The translations under genes and the position numbers were made by a program. From positions 1 to 64,000 of the forward strand of contig JAYEVK010000030.1 of assembly GCA_036346275.1 (NCBI GenBank): DNA of 64,000 nucleotides, read 5' to 3'. Below are positions 35,880-46,009 of this stretch, in pieces. The DNA is from Otatea glauca (Eukaryota; Streptophyta; Magnoliopsida; Poales; Poaceae). The first letter of the stretch is position 1. Each line of letters opens with the position of its first letter. The notes beneath the pieces were generated by a model, which did no database searches, was not told where the DNA came from, and saw only the letters and a list, made by a program, of their open reading frames with translations.

Positions 35880-35985
35880 TAGTCCATCCGTTTCCAAATA
35901 AATGTAGTTTTAGAATGTTGATGTCAAAAACGACGTCTATTTGGAAACATGTAGTAACTCCATATATTTTGAACAGGAGGTACTA
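35880..35985. mobile_element. Small Stowaway-like MITE
   Basis: Left end 'gtccatccgtttccaaataa' and right end 'tttgaacaggaggtacta' are imperfect inverted repeats of the common grass 'CTCC.TCCGT.' type, with TA at both edges. About 105 bp. Confidence 0.55.
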
Positions 35986-36137
35986 TATATGGGCAAATTT
36001 CTTGTGTATCTTGCAATGGTTATATGTGCAAGTAGGGGTGAAGGTAGTCGCTGTGTGGGTGGCCGGCAAATATAAATTATTGGGATCATCCCACACTAAT
36101 CTAACTTAAGTTTATATAATAACCTCTTGTATATATA

Positions 36138-36360
36138 GGGTGTTTAGCACATCTCCGACTTCACCAAAATCCGTGGAGTTGGTGGAGCAGGTATTATTAG
36201 CTCTAGAAATTTATGGAGTGAAGCTATGAGTATATTAAGAGTGTTTAGATGGAACATCTTGTTTACATTTAAGCTAAAAATATAAACTTAATTCACTTTA
36301 TTTTAGCCTACAAACTCCAAATCTGAGGTGGAGTTAGGATCAAGCTCTGTTAAACAGGAC
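36138..36360. mobile_element. MITE-like sequence
   Basis: Left 'gggtgtttagcacatctccg' and right 'aagctctgttaaacagg' are imperfect inverted repeats. The interior holds 'ggagttggtggagc' and, inverted, 'aggtggagttaggatc'. About 220 bp. The superfamily is uncertain. Confidence 0.4.
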
Positions 36361-38398
36361 TATAGTGTATTACCATATACTGTGCATAAGGTCATCGGGA
36401 TCGTATGACCCGAGCCAATACACTTGGATCCGGCTCTGTCTCCAACCTCAGCTTCTTCAGCACTAACCATGGGAAGTACCCGTCCTGTTTCCCGGTGGGA
36501 ACGACCACCTGCAACATGGGGCGGGAGTGGTTCTTCAGGATGACTGAAGCGGTTTTGTAGCATCACTGGCAAAACCCTACAAGGGAATCGAGGCATTAGC
36601 TTGCAGAGATGGATATTCTTCTTGCCCAGCAAAGAGGATGCCACAAGGTAGCACTAGCAGTCGAAACTGGCTGCCAGCAGTTGGTGACGTTGTGGAAGCA
36701 GAAGGATGATCCGTCTCCTATTGCTTGCATTTTGGTAGAAGCTAGCTAGAGAGCTTTCCTTTCTGTTTGATGAGTTATGTGTACAGCTTATTAATTCGGA
36801 GAGAGTGAGAGACGATTAATGCTGCGCATGTCCCATCAACACAATCCCTATGTTGCAATAGCATCAACACTTGGTCTATTCATTCCATTTTTATATTTTA
36901 AGCACCTCTTACATAACATGTTATTTCAGGGACTTGCTAATGTTTGTACAGTCAGGTGCTTTGTTTCACCAATTCGTTTAGAAAACGTTACGAAGTTAAT
37001 TACTTATTTGAAAATGCTACAATATTCTGGTGCTGCATTTTATTTTGCAACATTTTTTCCAAAAAAAAAACACAATACTTTGAGTGATTTTTCAAAAATG
37101 TTTTTTTTCCGTAGCCATCCTTACGGTTCAGCAATTGAAAAGTCAAAGTGGGACTCGAACCGTGGTTGTTAGCTAGCCACAAACCATGTACTAGCAAGTG
37201 ATATTACAATATAAATGCTTTAAATGTTTGACAAGTTTTTTTTTGCAGTTTCCCACTATTTCATTTAAAATATGATTCTTTAGGGAGTATCATATTTCTA
37301 TCCTTTTCTAGTAGATCAGGTTAGAGAATATATACTCCTATTCCTATAGTCCCCATATATCTTTCTATCTTCTTCTAATGGTAAAGATGGGATTAAGACT
37401 TGAGAGAGAGAGGATCAAATGTGGACCAAAGGTGGCTGCAGGATGAATGGGAGAGACGAGTCTGAGACTCTGAATGGTGTGCCTGGACCACTGACCGAAG
37501 TAGGTCAGCAGTGAAGGAGCATCGCGTCAGCCTCGGGACGCTGCGTTTATGCCCACCACCATCGCCACCACCGGCACAAGGCAAACCAGAAGCAGCAACA
37601 AAGGCAAAGCCAAACACCACCACCCATGGCAGAATCTCTCTCTCTCTCAAGACTAACGGCCGGCAGGCAGCAGCGTGCATGCCTTGGTCCAGCTTTTTCT
37701 TCTTTTTCTCCTTTTCTTGGGCGTCGTAGTAGAGACGATCACGTACGTACTCGACGGATTCCTCCTTTTTTTTTCCCTTCTCCGGCAGAACAGATACAGT
37801 CACGGCCAGCAGCAGCAATGCAAAGGAGAGCTGGCCTTTAGTCTAGTGGCGGGGCTTTTCCTCGATCGCTTTCTTTGCATGCATCGACGACCTGCAGCTT
37901 GCATTGCATGGCAGCAGGCAGCAGGAGACCAGCAGACAAACACTCCCTGACAATTCTCGTGCTTCCTAGCTACTAGCTACCTCCATTTCATGCATCCTGA
38001 TTCCTGAGTGTATGTATATATATGTTACTACTACTCCTACTACGTATTGTACTGATCGATCATCGAGCCATGCCAGTTTATTTTTGTATACTGATCGCTG
38101 AGATTTTATTAGTTGTTTAACTACCTATGGTTCGTTAGTACTAGTTTGCTGATTGTATTGTATTTGCGGTGTGTGGTGCCCTCGCCCAAGAAAGCTAGCT
38201 AGACTATATCTTTGTTCTATGATCGATCTAGCTTGCCTCTTTCACTTTCATGATCTCCCGTTGCTCCATATATAGATGGAGAAGAGTCCAAGAAATTACC
38301 TAGCTAGATCGTTGTCCTTGGAGGTAGCGCAGTATTAGCGTATGTTGAGTATCATGTACCAAGGCTAGTCACCCAAAAGCAATACTTCAACAGTGCAG

Positions 38399-39247
38399 TA
38401 TACAGTGGCAGATCTAGGAATTTCCAGATGGGTGTATGGAGTTAACAAGATACTATTTAATAGAAAAGTTCAAGGTCCGTAATGGCGAAAATTAAAGCGC
38501 AAATTGTTCGTATTAGAGCAAACATACCACAATAAATTAGAAAATTACAAAATAATTAAGAAAAAAATACAAATTAACTCTCAAGACTCCATAACTTGGA
38601 AGTGAGATATTATAGCTTCATCACTAACTTGTAGAAAAAATATAGATCATCCATTATACTTAGCTAGTTCTTTCACAAAATTAATTACCAAAAATAATTT
38701 TGCTTGCTACAGATATTGGTTTGGATGTGGAGGTAGTAGCTGTAGTTGTCTTCTGTCTTTCCCAATTGATTCCATAGAGCTTTCAAATCTACAGGCTATC
38801 TATCCATTTTCTTAAGCTCTACATCCATACAATCAACTAACTAATCCTAGTGTTTCACCTTTTATTAACATTTCAAGTTCTCAACATTCAACAAGATAAT
38901 ATGTGAATACGTCTGAGCAACGGTCAATGGCCTGATCGTCTGCTGCGGCGTGCAACACGTGCTCTGATTCTTTGCTTCACAGCAGCTATCGCCTTAGCAC
39001 CCCAACCTCCCGCCACTACCTACTTGTCAAAGTGCGTCGCTAATCACCGCCATAAGGCAGAGAGAGAGACTTGGGGAATTTTGGCAATGGTTGGTTGTGT
39101 TGTGCAATGTGCTCTACTCGATTGAGGGGTGAGAGGTGTGTGTTTTTCTCTAATGGGCTGAGCCGACTTGTTGAGGAGGGGAGGTATGGGAGAATGGAAA
39201 TGAGCTCAAATTAGTTGATGAGTGAATATATATATTGACTTGATCTA

Positions 39248-39312
<65 letters not shown>

Positions 39313-39375
39313 TTTATTTAAAACAAAAATTGGTTGTACAGCTGTACACCCATGTCCGCCCCCTGGCAGTACACT
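38399..39375. mobile_element. Possible DNA-transposon remnant
   Basis: The left edge has 'cagtggcagatctaggaatt' and 'gatgggtgta'. The right edge, in reverse complement, has 'ctgccagggggcggacatgg' and 'gtgtacagctg'. Phrases like these flank dispersed grass repeats, but the ends here are not a clean inverted repeat, so this is tentative. Confidence 0.3.
39249..39303. repeat. (TA)n microsatellite, about 27 units
   Basis: Uninterrupted TA dinucleotide run. It lies inside the tentative TE remnant. Confidence 0.95.
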
Positions 39376-40712
39376 TACTCTACTACGTTGACGTCGTAAG
39401 CTCGGCATGCATTGCAGGGGCCGGAAGTGTGTCGTCGTCAACTCGTCGATGATCACTTATATATATACCTTCGTTCGTCGTGCAGAGCATGCATCATATG
39501 CATGCACGCCTGATATGAAAAATGTCTCTCCGGAGTTCCCTAGCTAGGTACAACACACGCATCTACGTACTTACACTACTACTCCATAGTTTTCCTACGG
39601 TAAACCGGCCTCCATCTGGCACGAGACCAACTTGACACATAATAACGTAAACCTGGAGCAATAATGTATCGACTTGGAAATACGTACGTACGTACGTACA
39701 AAAGCGACGAGTCAAACTCTGAAACCCTAGAGGTACCTTTCTTAACATGCATGGGCCGATATCGATCGACAGCATTATGTGGAGGCTAGCAAAAGGCCCA
39801 AACGCTTGCCAATTATGTCGAGGGATGGCCATGAACAGCTAGCCAAGTGCTGCTACAAGGCATGCATCCATCCATGTGTGCGCATGCAAAGCAAGTACAA
39901 GAAGCACATAAAAGAAACCCTAAGAGATCAGCCGAGAGATACGTTCCTGCTTGCCTCCCTCGTGAAAAGACCATGCACGCGACGCTAGCCACCATCGTCG
40001 CCAACTCCACGACCTAAGCCTTGCTTGCATAGTTGCATGCAATAAAGAGATCCAAGGAAAGAGAGCGAGCATGCAAGGTATAGTACAAGGCTCTTTTCCC
40101 CCGTGCGGGTAACTTTAGTTTTGCCCATCACTTGCCAGAGATGCCCGATCCGACGGTTGGTCGCGAAAGACCGGCCGTCTCGAGATCCGGAGCCTCCCCA
40201 ACCTGACCAAAGTGGACACTTTCACAAAAGCTTGGAGAGGTTAAGGGTTTAATAACACCTGGTTAGTTAGTTGATCATCTCTGAATTAACAATGTAAAGC
40301 TAGGTAGCATGTGCATATGAATTAATCCTTGTTAGGAACTTTCGTGGCGTTATTTTTTTTTGAGATTTTCATGATATCTACTGACATGCAAGTTTAACAT
40401 ACTCAATCCGTACGTATAGCTAGCTCCCACGTTATAATATTGCCACATTTTATTGGTAGGGCAATATATATTTTTCACGACAAACTCTAATATTTTCCCG
40501 ACAAGGCCATTGGCCGCCATTATCTCACCCACGTTACCTGTCTCGAGAAATAATTTTGGTCACTCATGCAAGGGTAACGACTTCGACAGTTGGTGACAGT
40601 TAGTAAAGAAGATATAGTAGTAGTAGTACATGACAGCTTTGCATAAACAATAGCGTCAGCTAGCGTTCAATCTTTCGTTTTCAAGCTAGATCGATCAGAG
40701 TACATGGTCCAG

Positions 40713-40760
40713 GCGCGCGCGCGCGGGCAGAGACACAGAGAGAGAGAGAGAGAGAGGGAG
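40713..40760. repeat. (GC)n and (GA)n microsatellites
   Basis: A short 'gcgcgcgcgcgcg' run followed within 15 bp by (GA)n 'gagagagagagagagagag'. GA runs near plant genes can bind GAGA-binding (BBR/BPC) proteins; no role is shown here. Confidence 0.85.
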
Positions 40761-41950
40761 ATCCAAGATTTGATGGGCTCATGAAATCCCAGATTATGTA
40801 TTTCTGTTCGAAATCTGATCTCGTCTCATATATATATGTTAGTTAACTCTTCGGTGCCAATGCGAGCAAGCTGATCAAGGCACTACAGATGGTATTATAG
40901 GGTATATAGGTATGCATGCTACCGGAAAAAAATCTTCCCGTTTTTCTTTATAGATGAAGGTACTCGGGCGTTATCCCATAAATTCAACGGCTAAATGAAG
41001 TTCAATACGTTGAAAGACAAAGCATGAACAAGCTAGCTGAAAGCCGGCCTGAGACCTGTAACAGAAGCAAAAGCCAGTCTTTCCTCTCACCATCAAATAT
41101 CCTTGGACAATTTTTCAGTAATGCTTTCCGTTTGTATGATAAAGAGCAAAGGCTGTGCCCAAAAGAAGTCCTACGTGTGCAGAAGCATGCACGGCCGACC
41201 GGGGAGACAAAAGAACATCACCGTGATGTAATACACTTGAGGTGTTCGAGCGGTGTCATCAAAAGTGCACTCGCTTCTTTCAGAAATTTGTCTCAGAACA
41301 TAGCAACATGAACATGCAAACAGTTTCTAGATATATGATCAGGGCGTTGTTCAGTTGGAAAATATGTTAGAAATTTGATTCAGAATCCCCTACGGAATGC
41401 TGTGTGTACTCTTGTTCAAGGCAGGGGGCATACACAATATACTATAGTATAGGGCGCATTTGGAGCCATCTATGTCAGCATGTGCACTTATGCAAACATG
41501 CAAATGGATCGCATTTCTGAGGGTTGAGATGATGCGAGAGATTAATTTCGAAGGGGATTCTATACGTTGGCGGTTGATTTTATTCATTTTTTGTTAGGGA
41601 TAACAAATTTAATTTTCGTCTATCGGACCAGTCAAAGCATATTTATGACATATTATTTCCTACGTACGGAATTCCTACATATGTTCTGGAAAGGCACTTG
41701 TAATTAGTGTTGCTTGAGCCTCTTTTAATAGCGCAACAGTGGAGACAACTTCAACTTCGAGCTGTTTAATTAATCAAGATATCTGACAAATCCAATGTCG
41801 AACTTTAGACCTACCAGTATATGCCCTATGCTAGCTCCAATTAAGCACGCATCAAAAGGCATACATTTACATCCGGAAAAGAAAAATAATAATCCTTCTC
41901 CTTTCCATGGCGACGCACCTTGCCCCCTGAAATTTACCACAATGCCCCTG

Positions 41951-42078
41951 ACCCTGCTCTATATATACACGCACCTCCCCTCACTTGTAGATCGCCAACC
42001 CTAAAGCAACTCGCGCTAGCTACTTAATTAGCAGTGCTAGCTTTAGCCTGCAGCTAGGTATACGTAGCGATCGCGGCA
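41951..42078 (+). promoter_or_regulatory. Core promoter and 5' UTR of the glutaredoxin gene
   Basis: A TATA box 'ctctatatatacac' lies at about 41957-41970, followed 25-35 bp later by a likely transcription start in 'cacttgtagatcgccaac'. The start codon at 42079 is about 110 bp downstream of the TATA box, giving a leader of roughly 80-90 nt. No upstream ATG is seen between the likely start site and 42079. Confidence 0.65.
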
Positions 42079-42492
42079 ATGCAGTACGGCGCGGCAGCGG
42101 AGCAGGCGTGGTACATGCCGGCGATGCCGGTCGCGGCGGCCTCAGTGGCGGAGACGGCGGCGGAGCGGGTGGAGCAGCTGGCGTCGGAGAGCGCGGTGGT
42201 GGTGTTCAGCGTGAGCAGCTGCTGCATGTGCCACGCCGTGAAGCGCCTCTTCTGCGGCATGGGCGTGCACCCCACCGTGCACGAGCTGGACCTCGACCCG
42301 CGCGGCCGCGACCTGGAGCGCGCCCTAGCCCACCTCCTCGGCTGCGCCGGCACTGGAGCCGGAGCCGCGCCGGTCGTGCCCGTCGTGTTCATCGGCGGCA
42401 AGCTGGTCGGCGCCATGGACCGCGTCATGGCCGCGCACATCAACGGCTCCCTCGTGCCGCTGCTCAAGGAGGCCGGCGCGCTCTGGCTGTGA
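42079..42492 (+). CDS. CC-type glutaredoxin (ROXY/MSCA1 class)
   Basis: CC-type glutaredoxins are land-plant-specific nuclear and cytosolic proteins. They bind TGA bZIP factors and control floral organ, anther and meristem development (Arabidopsis ROXY1/2, maize MSCA1). This is a 137-residue intronless frame. The active-site motif CCMC lies at residues 48-51 within VFSVSSCCMCHAVKRLF. The cis-proline/glutathione site is P101 in VVPVVFIGGK, with G106-G107. An Ala/Gly-rich insertion precedes it (residues 90-98). The C-terminus ends ALWL (134-137), the motif that ROXY proteins need for TGA interaction. The N-terminal 30 residues (MQYGAAAEQAW...) are Ala-rich. Length matches the family. GC is very high in third positions, as in many grass genes. 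It sits alone in an intergenic island; no close partner gene is visible. The subgroup is clear but the exact orthologue cannot be assigned without a tree. Confidence 0.93.
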   Translation: MQYGAAAEQAWYMPAMPVAAASVAETAAERVEQLASESAVVVFSVSSCCMCHAVKRLFCGMGVHPTVHELDLDPRGRDLERALAHLLGCAGTGAGAAPVVPVVFIGGKLVGAMDRVMAAHINGSLVPLLKEAGALWL

Positions 42493-43718
42493 GAGCGGCG
42501 ACGCACGCCACCATGGCAATGCATGCCCCGTACGTACGTGCTGCCATTGGCGCCGCTGCATGCTGCTAGCTTGGCGCTAATAGTAAGATAGATTAATACA
42601 TCCACAGAGAGTTTATTATAGATCACTGTGTGATTTCAGATAGAGAGGTTGGTGCCTTTTTGCTACTACTGCCTCCGTCTTGTGCGTGCGTGTGAGAGCT
42701 AGTTGGCACGTGCATATGCATGCTTGAACGTACTAGTTGTGTGTGTGTGCATGCATGCTTGCTTGCTTGGGTGCTAAAAAGAGATCTAGTACGTGTTCTT
42801 CTCTTCCATCTTATTAATTAGTTTGGCTTGCCTTATTTTCCCTTCATTCTCTTGTGTTCCACCTTTGGACACTTTACCCTATCTTGTGTTACTTCAAAGC
42901 CATGCCATGCATGATGATATTCATCGTCGAATTGTGTTGATGCTTCCCATTTTGGTTGCTAGTAATTCTAAAATGCTGGTAATATGCTAAGAGAATACTT
43001 AAATATACATTTTCCCGGTTGATTTAATTAACCAGATGTTAAACAGCTGGATAATACAAACTTGATTTTATAACAACAAGTGGGCTCCGTGCTCGTAGTC
43101 GGTGCTTGCGAACTGTGATTTTTTTAGGGCTCCTTTTAGAAGGCATGCATGCATACTCATCTTTTTGCATGAGCTACCTAGCATCGCGTGTGTGCTATCT
43201 TTATGCTTTATTCGAGATAACTTTACACTGTTTACTTCTCCTGTGTCTGCTTGCTTCTTGCCTCCTTCTACCAATGGGCTAGCTCATGGACTCCTCTACC
43301 CATCTCCAGCCCTTAATTTTGTTGTAAAGTGTAAGCAGATATTGTACTTTAAACACTAGCTAGCTGCAAGATTTCGATCGGTGGCGGGAAAAAAGGTACT
43401 GTTGCTAACTCAATTGTTTTCTTGAGAGAGGAACGAGCTAGCACTGCATTTTCTCGCCATTCGATCTGCCTCATGATTCATGCCTTCGACAATGGACAGT
43501 GGAGCTTCCGCGACATTTTCGGCATTTTGAAGTGGCATTGCGAGTTACGCCACGCTTTGGAGTGGTATGGTGGTATGAGTTTTCCCTTTTCTTTTATCGT
43601 CGGGACTTCATCCTCGAACAACACACCTTAATGCAGTGGTAGCAATGGTGTGATATGAAGCGGAGCCGCCGCCAGTCGTCAATGTAGTGGGGGCAGCGAC
43701 CAATGGGTATGTTAGGTT
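42493..43718. other. 3' flank of the glutaredoxin gene
   Basis: Probable 3' UTR extends over the first 100-200 bp, with 'aatagtaagatagattaata' near 42580 as a possible poly(A) region. 42700-42770 has several CATGCATG, GCTTGCTTGCTTGG and GTGTGTGTG motifs. No further gene seen. Confidence 0.4.
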
Positions 43719-45240
43719 TCTCAGGGCACTCCCAATACATATAGTTTCTATAGTCATATTTAAAAAGAGTGGCACTAGTGGAAGCTATACCGTTGGAATT
43801 GATTCCAATGGTATAGCATGTTTCACAACTAAGTTTCATAGCTAAGTTTCACAGCTAAGTTTCGCATTAGGTTTTATGTTGTTTCACAGTTGAGTTTCAC
43901 CAGGTTTCGTAGTGTACTTATAAGTTTCATATGTTTCAGTTTCGTATGTTTCATTAGGTTTCGTAGGTTTCATTACGTTTCAAAAGAGTTCTAAATAGAT
44001 TTTATAAATATTTCAGTATATCTCAATAAAATTCAATGAGTTTCTAACATGAAATTACAAGTTTCGTCAAGTTTCAAATCTAAAACTTGATTTAAAACAA
44101 AATTCAAAATAATTTTAACTGAGTTTCAAAAGGCCAACGTCAAAGTTTCACAAGTTCCAGGGAAAAACAAATGAAAACCAGTTTTATATGAGTTTTATGA
44201 GATTTATCAAATATTCAAAAAAAAACAAGCATATTTCATAGGGTTCGTATATATGGATGAAACACTATGAAACCTCATGAAACTTATGTGTGAAACTTAG
44301 CCTTGAAATATAGTCGTACACACTATCAATACTTGATGAAACTGTATATGTAAACGTGAATCTATGTGATAAAACCTCATGAAACGTTTATGGAACTTTA
44401 TTAAACTTATCCGTGAAAAGTTATGATACTAAAACCTATTATAACTTATAAAACATCGTGAAACTTATTTCGTGGAACCTTATGAAACTTATCTGTGAAA
44501 CGTTGTGAAACTTGCAACCTCAAGTAATCCATGAGGTCGGTCGGGAAGCTCGGGTACTGTCTCCAGAACCCTCCGTGAATCCTCACCGACTTCTGCTTCG
44601 TCGACGACGCGCTCTCGACATGCAACAGCCCCAGCAGCTTCGCCATAGCGCTGGTCAGCACCATGTCATCGAGGACCTTCTCCGATGGCGCCACCACGAA
44701 GCGAGCCACGGCACCTTGATGCCGAGCTACGTGGCGGCCGACACCCGCAAGCATCAACCTCGCCACACCAGAATCGGCGGTGTCGTGCTCTACGACGCGA
44801 AGTGCCCCATGAAGCACTTGCACAGTGCTTGAGCGATGTGATATCCGCTTCGGCGACGTGGCGATCGTTAGCGTCGGCGAGGAGCTCGGCGAGGATGTAC
44901 ACCGCCCCTACCTCCACGGCCTTGGCGCGGCCGCTCGCGACCGCTTCACGACGTCAATGAGCGTCGGCGCCGCGTGGCCGAGGCGGCGTCGAGGCCTCGT
45001 CGGACAGGAGCTCAATGAGGGGCTTAAGTACGACGTAACGGTCTAGTCGCCGACGCCGGCATTGGAGATCTTGGTGAGGATGTCCACGGTGTGCAACCTA
45101 GTTGAGAGAGGAGGAGTTGCTATACCGTTGAAAACTCATCCAACGGAATAGCGTTACGTAGTTTTCCTGTATTTAAAAACATCCACATCGTCAATAAATA
45201 GTACTAAATACATAGAGAACGTCAAATAAATATCATGCAA
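43719..45240. mobile_element. Non-autonomous fold-back-type element carrying a gene fragment
   Basis: The left side has 'cagggcactcccaata' and 'gctataccgttgg'. The right side repeats 'gctataccgttg' followed by 'ccaacggaatagc' and 'tgtatttaaaaaca', the latter also present on the left as 'catatttaaaaagag'. Between 43815 and 44215 the sequence is full of GTTTCA units; from 44250 to 44520 it is full of TGAAAC units, so the two halves can pair. A GC-rich coding-like fragment follows (44520-45110). The exact ends and target duplication were not determined. This may be a PIF-, hAT- or Mutator-derived element. Confidence 0.45.
44510..45110 (-). pseudogene. Captured fragment resembling an armadillo-repeat/U-box (PUB) E3 ligase C-terminus
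   Basis: Minus-strand frames carry ARM-repeat-like phrases. From N to C these are KAVEVGAVYILAELLAD and DRHVAEA (in one frame, about 44870-44930), then SGVARLMLAGV and SEKVLDDMVLTSAMAKLLGLL in the frame 44446-44823. HGGFWRQYPSFPTDLMDYL follows at about 44525-44590, close to the usual end of plant PUB-ARM proteins. GC content is much higher than in the surrounding element. At least one frameshift and a stop (in the upstream GVGD* segment) make it a pseudogene fragment. The ARM/PUB identity is a pattern-based judgement. Confidence 0.45.
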
Positions 45241-45250
45241 GATATATAAA

Positions 45251-46009
45251 GGCATCCCCAATAGTGCCACTTTAACTATCTCTTAGTTATACCATGACAG
45301 CAAAATCCTACTTGGAGGAGAGAGGAGGTGGGAAAGAGAACGTTCTGTCTCTTATGTAAGAGATAATCTGATCACGTAAACCAACGCAAATAGTGATAGA
45401 GTGTGAGAGTAAAATGCAATGAAAATAATACAAAATAGTTAGAGGAATGATTTTAGAGACGAACTACTGGAGATGTTGTCTCTTGTACTGCCTCTGCCTC
45501 TAAGTGAGTTGCAATCCTTAGCGACAATCTTAAAAGACAAACTATTGTACGTGCCCTAATGAAGTTGGATACAACCCTCCTCTTTCCAATATATATTTTT
45601 GTTATATCTTCCTTTGGTGTGTGTGTGCCTAAGCTGTTTCTCATGCAAGAAATGGCTTCCATCGATCTCTCTCTTCTTTAATGTTCTTTGCAGGTAAACA
45701 TTAATTCTACTGTTGACATAGGAACATTAGGAGTGCCTTGAGGCGATGATCGATGGTGGTGGTGACACAGTTGGAGCTGGTGGGCCGAATGATAGTTGGT
45801 AACTTGGTATTAGGGCCACAATAGTTTGTCTCGTTAAATTGTCTCAAAGAACTCCAACTCACCCGGAAACAAACATTAACACAAGAGACAATTTGAATAT
45901 ATAAGAGATAGCACATTATCTATCTTCACATCCTCTTTCCTCCAACTAGGATTTTAGATGACGTGACAAGTAAGAGACATCTGAGGTGGATACTATTGGG
46001 GATGCCCTT
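45251..46009. mobile_element. MITE-like element (Tourist/PIF-like ends)
   Basis: Ends GGCATCCCCAATAGTG (45254) and CTATTGGGGATGCC (to 46009) are inverted repeats. The similarity continues inward: 'ctcttagttataccatgaca' and 'tacttggaggagagagg' on the left pair with 'cctctttcctccaactagga' and 'gacgtgacaagtaagaga' on the right. TAA on the left and TTA on the right would fit a 3 bp TWA duplication. About 755 bp. Confidence 0.65.

Larger units (their letters stand above)
34839..37390. other. Low-repeat intergenic DNA upstream of the glutaredoxin, with MITEs
   Basis: Apart from the two MITE candidates listed separately this part looks single-copy. It includes a run of CATGCATG motifs (35180-35197). 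35270-35540 has balanced composition without a convincing reading frame. A 94-codon minus-strand frame at 36360-36644 is not recognisable. It could contain regulatory sequence. Confidence 0.35.
37391..41950. other. Upstream intergenic region of the glutaredoxin gene
   Basis: No convincing gene. 37500-37950 is moderately GC-rich with homopurine runs and a pyrimidine tract. The region contains a long (TA)n tract, a GA microsatellite and a putative TE remnant, listed separately. Many GCATGC/CATGCATG motifs are scattered here. Several frames of 60-141 codons look like chance. Confidence 0.35.

Noticed and set aside
36360..36644. 94-codon minus-strand frame, considered as a SAUR-like or other short gene
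   Set aside because: The translation does not show the family motifs and the segment adjoins a MITE.
37488..37514. Small hairpin CACTGACC..GGTCAGCAGTG considered as a microRNA stem
   Set aside because: The stem is too short, with a 5-6 nt loop, and does not resemble a known plant microRNA precursor.
37393..37818. 141-codon minus-strand frame upstream of the glutaredoxin
   Set aside because: Low-complexity Lys/Glu run, no domain, no promoter; likely chance.
41024..41311. 95-codon plus-strand frame
   Set aside because: No motif, average composition and a position in an otherwise noncoding upstream region.
42054..42626. 190-codon antisense frame over the glutaredoxin
   Set aside because: It is the complement of a very GC-rich coding region, and the translation is Ser/Arg/Ala-rich without motif.
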